From positions 1-11,080 of the forward strand of contig JBNKLG010000089.1 of NCBI GenBank assembly GCA_050292235.1: a stretch of 11,080 bases of DNA, given 5' to 3'. The DNA comes from JBNKLG01 sp050292235 (GTDB lineage Bacteria > Pseudomonadota > Gammaproteobacteria > Chromatiales > Chromatiaceae). Below, in pieces: positions 6,968 through 11,080 of the stretch. Within the stretch, counting starts at the first letter, position 1. Each line of letters begins with the position of its first letter. A program made the position numbers and the translations under genes. The notes below the pieces were generated by a model that saw only the letters and a program-made list of their open reading frames with translations, did not search any database and was not told the origin of the DNA.

Positions 6968-7876
6968 GTGCCTGATACGGACATCCCCAGTTATCGGGGG
7001 CGTTTCGCCCCCTCCCCCAGCGGGAAACTCCATTTCGGCTCCCTGGTCGCTGCCGTAGCGAGTTATCTCGACGCGCGTGCGGTGAACGGCCAGTGGCTGG
7101 TTCGCATCGAAAACCTGGACCCACCCCGTGAAGTCCCCGGTGCCGCCGATGAAATCTTGTGCACCCTGGAGGCCTTTGGCTTTGAGTGGGATGAGGAGGT
7201 GCGTTACCAAGGCCAGCGCTTCCCCCAATATCTGGAGATCGTAGAGACCCTGGTCGCCAGAGGAACGGCCTACCCCTGCAGTTGCTCCCGCAAAACCATT
7301 GCCGCTACCTCACCCATGGGTATCGAAGGCCCCATCTATCCTGGCACCTGCCGCCATGGTATGGCCGACTGCCACGCCAAATCCCATAGCATCCGCCTGC
7401 TTACCCGAGATGAGCCTATTGCATTCCGGGATCTCATCCAGGGCGAGAGTCAGCAACGATTGGCTTCAGTCATGGGTGATTTCGTGATTCGTCGGGTCGA
7501 AGGCTATCCCGCCTATCAGCTTGCCGTAGCAGTAGACGATGCCGAGCAGGGCATCACCCGTGTGGTGCGTGGCTTTGATCTCTTCCACTCCACTGCTCGC
7601 CAAATCTATTTACAGGGATTATTGGAATATCCACAGCCTGAATACGCGCATATCCCTTTGGCGGTGGACAGACAGGGCCAAAAGCTCAGCAAACAGCTGG
7701 CCTCCCTGCCTCTAAATCCAACGGAACCTTTGCCCGCCCTGCGTCAGGCGCTACTCTTTTTGGGCCAGCCACTGCCTCCGCAGGAGATTTTTCTTCCAGA
7801 GGACTTCTGGCGCCACGCCATTGAACATTGGGATATTCGGCAAGTGCCCCGCTGTAGCCAGATACCATTCGATTAA
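6968..7876 (+). CDS. gluQ: Glutamyl-Q tRNA(Asp) synthetase
   Basis: GluQ-RS (YadB) activates glutamate without tRNA and attaches it to queuosine at the wobble position of tRNA(Asp). The 302-residue product is a GluRS catalytic domain lacking the anticodon-binding region, as expected for the family. FAPSPSGKLHFGSL at 13-26 contains the HIGH-like motif. RIENLDPPRE lies at 47-55, and C104, C106, Y124 and C128 match the zinc site. RGFDLFHST at 201-209 and the KMSKS-like KLSKQ at 239-243 complete the active site. The only plausible start is GTG at 6968, the second codon after the dksA stop and in the dksA frame. It has no good ribosome site of its own, so expression probably depends on dksA translation. 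The 115 bases after the stop hold no clear terminator. Confidence 0.95.
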   Translation: MPDTDIPSYRGRFAPSPSGKLHFGSLVAAVASYLDARAVNGQWLVRIENLDPPREVPGAADEILCTLEAFGFEWDEEVRYQGQRFPQYLEIVETLVARGTAYPCSCSRKTIAATSPMGIEGPIYPGTCRHGMADCHAKSHSIRLLTRDEPIAFRDLIQGESQQRLASVMGDFVIRRVEGYPAYQLAVAVDDAEQGITRVVRGFDLFHSTARQIYLQGLLEYPQPEYAHIPLAVDRQGQKLSKQLASLPLNPTEPLPALRQALLFLGQPLPPQEIFLPEDFWRHAIEHWDIRQVPRCSQIPFD

Positions 7877-7991
7877 GGAAGTATCGAGTTGAATAAATCC
7901 GTTCTGGATCTCTCCGCACATGAGAAACGAAAAACCAGCGTTTCCCCAAGCAATCAGTGCTCAAGGCACCTTTGTCGGTAGTGTTTTTTCT

Positions 7992-8516
7992 TCAACGAGC
8001 TTCCAGTTGCCTTTTTTTATCAAGACGTAACGTAAAGCGCTCTCTCACTGAAGGACAGCAGTTGGCATCATTCTGGCCATAGGCATTGCCCTCCAGCGTC
8101 AGGCTGACAGCAGTATGCCCAACGATGCGCTCAACGAGACGAACGGGGCTTTCAAACTGAATAGCTGGCGACGAACGAAGTGGGTCAACCACAAAGGTAT
8201 TACCTGCGCCAATGGTGACGAAAGAGAGATGGGTACCCCAGGAACCTGAGCCGCCAACACAACCAATATCCCCCGCTGAAAGAACCACATACTTGGCATC
8301 GGATCTATCCTCAATATGGGTATATGGCACCAGGGGGATAATATTTTTCGCCTCAATCTCACCCTCAGGGCAAGAAATGGCATTCACATAAGCAGTGACA
8401 GATTTGATGATTTTTTGATCGATCTCCACAGGTGAAAGCACATCACCGGCAGACGTCATCGGACTGAAAAGCACGCAGATCAGTGTAATGGCAAGAGCGC
8501 TTCGCAGCGGGGTCAT
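7992..8516 (-). CDS. Secreted protein of unknown function, second of a pair
   Basis: This 174-residue product begins with a signal peptide: Arg at residue 5, a hydrophobic run at about 7-19 and likely cleavage after TSA at about 21-23. The mature part should be periplasmic. It has four Cys: one in ISCPEGE, one in DIGCVGGSGSWGT and an adjacent pair in NDANCCPSV, which could form disulfides. The middle (DAKYVVLSAGDIGC, then a Gly/Ser-rich turn) and the end (ERFTLRLD) look beta-rich. I do not recognise a named family. The frame opens at 8537, but the ATG at 8516 is chosen because it starts the signal peptide and overlaps the upstream stop in TGATG, a classic coupling arrangement. A GGGGT/ACCCC inverted repeat (8526-8530 and 8509-8513) flanks this start. 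It converges on gluQ. Confidence 0.75.
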   Translation of the reverse strand: MTPLRSALAITLICVLFSPMTSAGDVLSPVEIDQKIIKSVTAYVNAISCPEGEIEAKNIIPLVPYTHIEDRSDAKYVVLSAGDIGCVGGSGSWGTHLSFVTIGAGNTFVVDPLRSSPAIQFESPVRLVERIVGHTAVSLTLEGNAYGQNDANCCPSVRERFTLRLDKKRQLEAR

Positions 8517-8920
8517 CACTGTTTCACCCCATCCCAAGGCAAATAGGTCTCGGCGCTGGAGTTTCCCCAGAAACCGTGGAAGACCTTTTGATTGGAAGAA
8601 AAGAGCATTCTCAATACCCCCGTTCCATATTTGTCCTTCCAGTCAGCAACCCAGGTAAAGTCGCCTTCTCTGCGGAAATGGCTCAGCTCGCCAAGGGCCA
8701 GTCCGTTCTCCTCACCCATGGCATAGCTGCCAACCAGCTGGCCTGCTTCATCCCGGTAAAAGGTCGTCAAAACAGGATCCAGATCATTACCGCTATACAC
8801 TCTCCCCTGATAGGAGCCGGTAAGGGTCGGCGGATTCTGTGCTGCTTCTGTTTGCTCTTCCGCCAGTGCTATCAAAGGAGAAAATAAGCAGAGGGTGAAC
8901 AGCCACATCCATTTTTTCAT
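8516..8920 (-). CDS. Secreted beta-rich protein of unknown function, first of a pair
   Basis: This 134-residue product starts with a signal peptide (MKKWMWLFTLCLFSPLIALA) with likely cleavage after ALA at residue 20, and should be periplasmic. The mature part opens with an acidic, Gln/Pro-rich linker. It continues with alternating Gly/aromatic strands (LTGSYQGRVYSGNDLDPV, LVGSYAMGE, FTWVADWKDKYGTG, FHGFWGNS), which suggests a small beta-barrel or beta-sandwich. It has no Cys in the mature part. I do not recognise a named family. A GTG at 8929 also opens the frame, but it lies inside the ribosome site GAGGTG; the ATG at 8920, 6 bases after that site, is chosen. It begins 18 bases after the metA stop, too close for a terminator, and its stop overlaps the next secreted gene by one base. 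Confidence 0.75.
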   Translation of the reverse strand: MKKWMWLFTLCLFSPLIALAEEQTEAAQNPPTLTGSYQGRVYSGNDLDPVLTTFYRDEAGQLVGSYAMGEENGLALGELSHFRREGDFTWVADWKDKYGTGVLRMLFSSNQKVFHGFWGNSSAETYLPWDGVKQ

Positions 8921-8936
8921 TTGAGCCACCTCAAAT
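8919..8936 (-). promoter_or_regulatory. Inverted repeat covering ribosome site and start codon
   Basis: On the minus strand ATTTGAG-GTGG-CTCAAAT is a perfect 7-bp inverted repeat with a 4-base loop. The ribosome site GAGGTG lies in the left arm and loop, and the last two bases of the right arm are the AT of the ATG at 8920. The following bases are A-rich rather than T-rich, so it is not an intrinsic terminator for metA. A fold in the mRNA would hide the start of the secreted gene. Confidence 0.5.
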
Positions 8937-8938
8937 TG

Positions 8939-10006
8939 TCATGGCCTGGACAAAAATCCCAGGGGATCCGCTGGATCGATACCTGCCATAAAGGGCACAC
9001 GTCGATCCTTATTGGTCAGTTGATAGACCAGCCCCATCCAGTTACCCACCACGGCATCAGCGGTGTCATGCCAGGTATTGTCCAAACGCCAGTCGATCAG
9101 TTTTTCAGGAAACTCGGGCAGGTCACCCCCCTCGGCCCGCAGAATCTGATCCCGATATTCCAAAAGCAGCGCCTGCTCGCGGGCTCCCAGATAGTGATCC
9201 GGAAACGGTGGCAAATCGCTTTTTCCTGCCGCCCAGAGGCCCAATTCCCGTTTGTACTCTTTCAGCAGCGAGATGGTGTCATACTCCGGATGCCCCTGAA
9301 AAAAGACGAAGCGAAAGCCGTCTTCAGAGGTGGCCAGATGCACGCCAACCGCTGGACTCTCCACCAACACATGAAGCCCTGCTGCTTCAAACTGATCCAA
9401 AGAGACATCGTTCCAGCGCGAATGGGGCACATCGAACCGGCTGTTGACATCATTCACCAGAGGGTGACGGGGAGCGACCACCTGATGCGAATAGACACCC
9501 CAATATTTGCGGGGATGTGCCATCCGCCTTTGGCCATAGCGGAACTCCAGCACCGCATGGGTGGCCAGGCAGGAGCAGAGCGTGGAGGTAACCTGCTCAG
9601 CAGCCCAATCGATCACCCGAATCAGCGGCTGCCAAAAGGGTTGATTCGCCAGCTCTGGCCCCGCCACGTTGGCGCCGGTGATGATGAGGGCATCCAGCCC
9701 CTGCGCCTGCAAATCCTCGAAACGCTCGTAATGACGATCGATATGTGCCTGGGCCTTGTCACTCCGCGGCAGCTCATCAAAGGTGAAAGGATGCAGATAA
9801 AATTGAGCGATGGGGTTACTCTCACCAACCAGGCGAAAAAACTGTCGTTCCGTAGCCGCCAGGGCGGCATCCGGCATCATGTTCAGCAGGCCGATATGGA
9901 GTTCGCGGATGTCCTGGTGCGCTGCCTGTTCCTCGCTCAACACCCGCAGCCCCTCCTGACGCAGACGGTCATAAGTCGGCAAGCTGTTGTGGGCAATGAT
10001 AGGCAT
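8939..10006 (-). CDS. metA: Homoserine O-acyltransferase, MetA (HTS) family
   Basis: MetA-type enzymes acylate homoserine with succinyl- or acetyl-CoA, the first committed step of methionine synthesis, in the cytoplasm. The 355-residue product has the usual class I glutamine-amidotransferase-like fold. The nucleophile is C146 in TSTLCSCLATHA (aligned with C142 of E. coli MetA), and H239 and E241 in GHPEYD complete the triad. VPHSRWND and the TGA turn at 110-112 are also conserved. Two differences from E. coli are visible. The MPKK stretch near residue 45 is replaced by MPDAALAATERQ with two extra residues. The position equal to G111, which decides acyl-CoA choice, is A115 instead of Gly or Glu. 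Acyl donor is therefore uncertain. ATG at 10006 begins two bases after the P-loop gene stop; its SD-like GAGAGGA is rather distant, so coupling is likely. Confidence 0.9.
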   Translation of the reverse strand: MPIIAHNSLPTYDRLRQEGLRVLSEEQAAHQDIRELHIGLLNMMPDAALAATERQFFRLVGESNPIAQFYLHPFTFDELPRSDKAQAHIDRHYERFEDLQAQGLDALIITGANVAGPELANQPFWQPLIRVIDWAAEQVTSTLCSCLATHAVLEFRYGQRRMAHPRKYWGVYSHQVVAPRHPLVNDVNSRFDVPHSRWNDVSLDQFEAAGLHVLVESPAVGVHLATSEDGFRFVFFQGHPEYDTISLLKEYKRELGLWAAGKSDLPPFPDHYLGAREQALLLEYRDQILRAEGGDLPEFPEKLIDWRLDNTWHDTADAVVGNWMGLVYQLTNKDRRVPFMAGIDPADPLGFLSRP

Positions 10007-10008
10007 TT

Positions 10009-10860
10009 TTAGCTTGGTGTCCTCTCAATGGCAGTTTCCACCAGGGCGAGAAAATCGCTCTCATCCCGCACCTGGGCGACCTCATGGGAGGTCACGCTAT
10101 AGCCAAAGGGCCTGGCAATGGCCTCGTAACGGGGAATGCGACTGCGAAAAAGGCGCGGAAACACCCAGCGGGTAAAGGCATCGGGTTCGACCTGAGCAGC
10201 ATACTGCATCCCCTGCTCCTTCAAATACTCATCCAACTGCTCGCGCAAAAATTCCGGCCGGTAATAGAGTGGCTTGGGATCGCTCTGAGCACGGGTGATC
10301 AGAGTCTCCTCCTCTTCCTGATCAGTGGCCTGGATGTAGAGAATGAGGCTGTGTTCCGCCAACAGTTCGACAATGCCGGGCTCATCCAGCTCACAGAGGG
10401 AACCGCCCACATCGTTAACAAAATGGGGATAGCCGTAGATCTCCCGTGCCTTACGGATGAAATCGGGCACATCCCGCATAGCGGCAATCTCCGCCTTACG
10501 ATATTCCGCCTGACGACGCATGAATTCGTCCAGCGGCACCCCACCCTGCTCCGGATCACCCAGCTTACCGACGAACGACAGCACCGGCCCCAGATCGTCT
10601 ACTTTGATGTTATTGCGGATATAGATCCAATCGTTGCGCAACAGCTCGCGCAGAAAAGGCACCGACATGGCCTGCTGCTTGATCAGATCCAGAATCTGCT
10701 CATCCAGATAGCGGGTGCCAATGCGATAGTCGCCCGAATAGTGAAACCAACCGTGACGGCGCAACAGGGTCGACAAATAGGTCTTCCCCACCCCGGACAT
10801 CCCCAACAGCGTGACAGACTTGTGTGGCCATGCGCGGAAGGCCTGAAGATCGAATTTCAC
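10009..10860 (-). CDS. P-loop ATP-binding protein, possible small-molecule kinase
   Basis: This 283-residue protein has a Walker A motif GMSGVGKT at about 20-27 right after a short N-terminal strand (KSVTLL). It continues with HYSGDYRIGTRYLDEQI, then a long helical insert rich in Arg and Glu. NDVGGSLCELDEPGIVELL is followed by a strand (LILYIQATDQ) and ITRAQSDPKPLYYRPEFL. This order resembles shikimate-kinase-like phosphotransferases, with a Gly-Gly motif and a lid with Arg, but the substrate is unknown and an ATPase role is possible. The frame opens with ATG at 10902, but the GTG at 10860 is preferred: GGGAG lies 5 bases before it, and a possible promoter overlaps the upstream ATG. It is the first of four closely spaced minus-strand genes and ends two bases before metA. 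Confidence 0.75.
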   Translation of the reverse strand: MKFDLQAFRAWPHKSVTLLGMSGVGKTYLSTLLRRHGWFHYSGDYRIGTRYLDEQILDLIKQQAMSVPFLRELLRNDWIYIRNNIKVDDLGPVLSFVGKLGDPEQGGVPLDEFMRRQAEYRKAEIAAMRDVPDFIRKAREIYGYPHFVNDVGGSLCELDEPGIVELLAEHSLILYIQATDQEEEETLITRAQSDPKPLYYRPEFLREQLDEYLKEQGMQYAAQVEPDAFTRWVFPRLFRSRIPRYEAIARPFGYSVTSHEVAQVRDESDFLALVETAIERTPS

Positions 10861-10865
10861 CTGAG

Positions 10866-10870
10866 CTCCC
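10866..10870 (-). promoter_or_regulatory. Ribosome site deciding the GTG start of the P-loop gene
   Basis: GGGAG on the minus strand lies 5 bases before GTG at 10860. The ATG at 10902 lacks a site at proper distance, so this favours the shorter protein. Confidence 0.55.
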
Positions 10871-10897
10871 AAAACTGAATGAAAAAAACCTGCAGCC

Positions 10898-10926
10898 AGC
10901 ATACCATTTCAGAATGGCTCCGAATC
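10898..10926 (-). promoter_or_regulatory. Weak candidate promoter of the P-loop-metA row
   Basis: TGGTATGCT on the minus strand (TATGCT at 10903-10898) resembles an extended -10 box, with a poor -35 region (TTCGGA-like) further upstream. It would start RNA near 10890, after the ATG at 10902 and before the GTG at 10860. The short inverted repeat CCATT-TCAG-AATGG (10904-10917) lies in the spacer and might be an operator. The evidence is weak. Confidence 0.3.
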
Positions 10927-10944
10927 CCGAAAAGAGAGGGTTCA

Positions 10945-11080
10945 ATGAAATTTCTGCACCCCCAACAAGACGAACAGCGCGAGCTCTCACTGGACGATGT
11001 CTTTCTCATTCCCCGTTTTTTTGAGGGAACGACCCGTTCTGAGACCGACCTCAGGCCCAACGACTTTCCCGGCAGCAGTC
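10945..11080 (+). CDS. IMP dehydrogenase/GMP reductase-family protein, 3'-truncated by window edge
   Basis: The first 45 codons of a plus-strand gene are present and remain open at the window end. The ATG at 10945 follows GAGAGGG (10934-10940). The N-terminus MKFLHPQQ leads into LSLDDVFLIP at about 14-23 and then TTRSETDL, matching the start of the IMPDH/GMPR TIM barrel (the LTLDDVLLVP-type strand followed by the substrate-flanking segment). MKFL plus this strand is most like the GuaB1-type branch rather than classical GuaB. Such enzymes interconvert IMP with XMP or GMP. Only the N-terminus is visible, so the catalytic Cys loop cannot be checked and the branch is a tentative call. It diverges from the P-loop gene. 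Confidence 0.6.
   Translation, partial: MKFLHPQQDEQRELSLDDVFLIPRFFEGTTRSETDLRPNDFPGSS

Noticed and set aside
6467..7228. 253-codon minus-strand open frame opposite dksA and gluQ
   Set aside because: Both plus-strand genes are unmistakable; this frame runs across their junction and would cover the dksA promoter region.
7924..7989. Possible terminators between gluQ and the convergent secreted gene (GAAACG/CGTTTC, GTGC/GCAC, and a six-T run at 7984-7989)
   Set aside because: The stems are only 4-6 pairs with loose loops, and the T-run is not directly after a stem. Termination here is plausible, but no single hairpin can be supported.
8921..10012. 363-codon plus-strand open frame opposite metA
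   Set aside because: It mirrors metA almost end to end, has no family resemblance, and metA has an intact catalytic triad. It is a codon-bias shadow.
10084..10878. 264-codon plus-strand open frame opposite the P-loop gene
   Set aside because: It lies wholly within the complement of a gene with a clear Walker A motif; no protein-like motifs or ribosome site support it.

Overview
The window is a chromosomal, moderately GC-rich stretch of a Gram-negative bacterium, almost certainly a gammaproteobacterium. The evidence is the lipid A/Kdo cluster exbB-exbD-lpxK-ycaR-kdsB, a dksA-gluQ pair, a MetA-type homoserine acyltransferase and a methyl-accepting chemotaxis protein. A CbbY-type phosphatase hints at a Calvin-cycle autotroph, for example a sulfur oxidiser of the Chromatiales type; that placement is inference. 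Coding density is high. No gene-free stretch reaches 300 bases, and I see no tRNA, rRNA, CRISPR array, insertion sequence or phage gene.

Layout. (1) 1-1631 (+): 3' part of a chemotaxis receptor gene, cut by the window edge and closed by a clear hairpin at 1642-1666. (2) 1827-2468 (+): a secreted protein with a FecR-like N-terminal half. (3) 6391-2535 (-): a CbbY-like phosphatase gene, then after 58 bp the tightly packed exbB, exbD, lpxK, ycaR and kdsB genes, with overlaps or gaps of a few bases. These last five couple an energising inner-membrane motor to lipid A 4'-phosphorylation and CMP-Kdo synthesis, so the unit serves the outer membrane. (4) 6527-7876 (+): dksA and gluQ, separated by three bases and in the same reading frame, behind a good sigma70 promoter. 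(5) 10860-7992 (-): a P-loop protein, metA and two small secreted proteins in one close-packed row. (6) 10945-11080 (+): the start of an IMP dehydrogenase/GMP reductase-family gene, cut by the window edge.

Most genes are recognisable housekeeping genes, and I do not see a clear new defence or mobile system. The points most worth a second look are the P-loop/metA/secreted-protein row and a perfect 7-bp inverted repeat that buries the ribosome binding site and start codon of the first secreted gene. Two others are the unusual residues at known specificity positions in MetA and the same-frame, three-base junction of dksA and gluQ.
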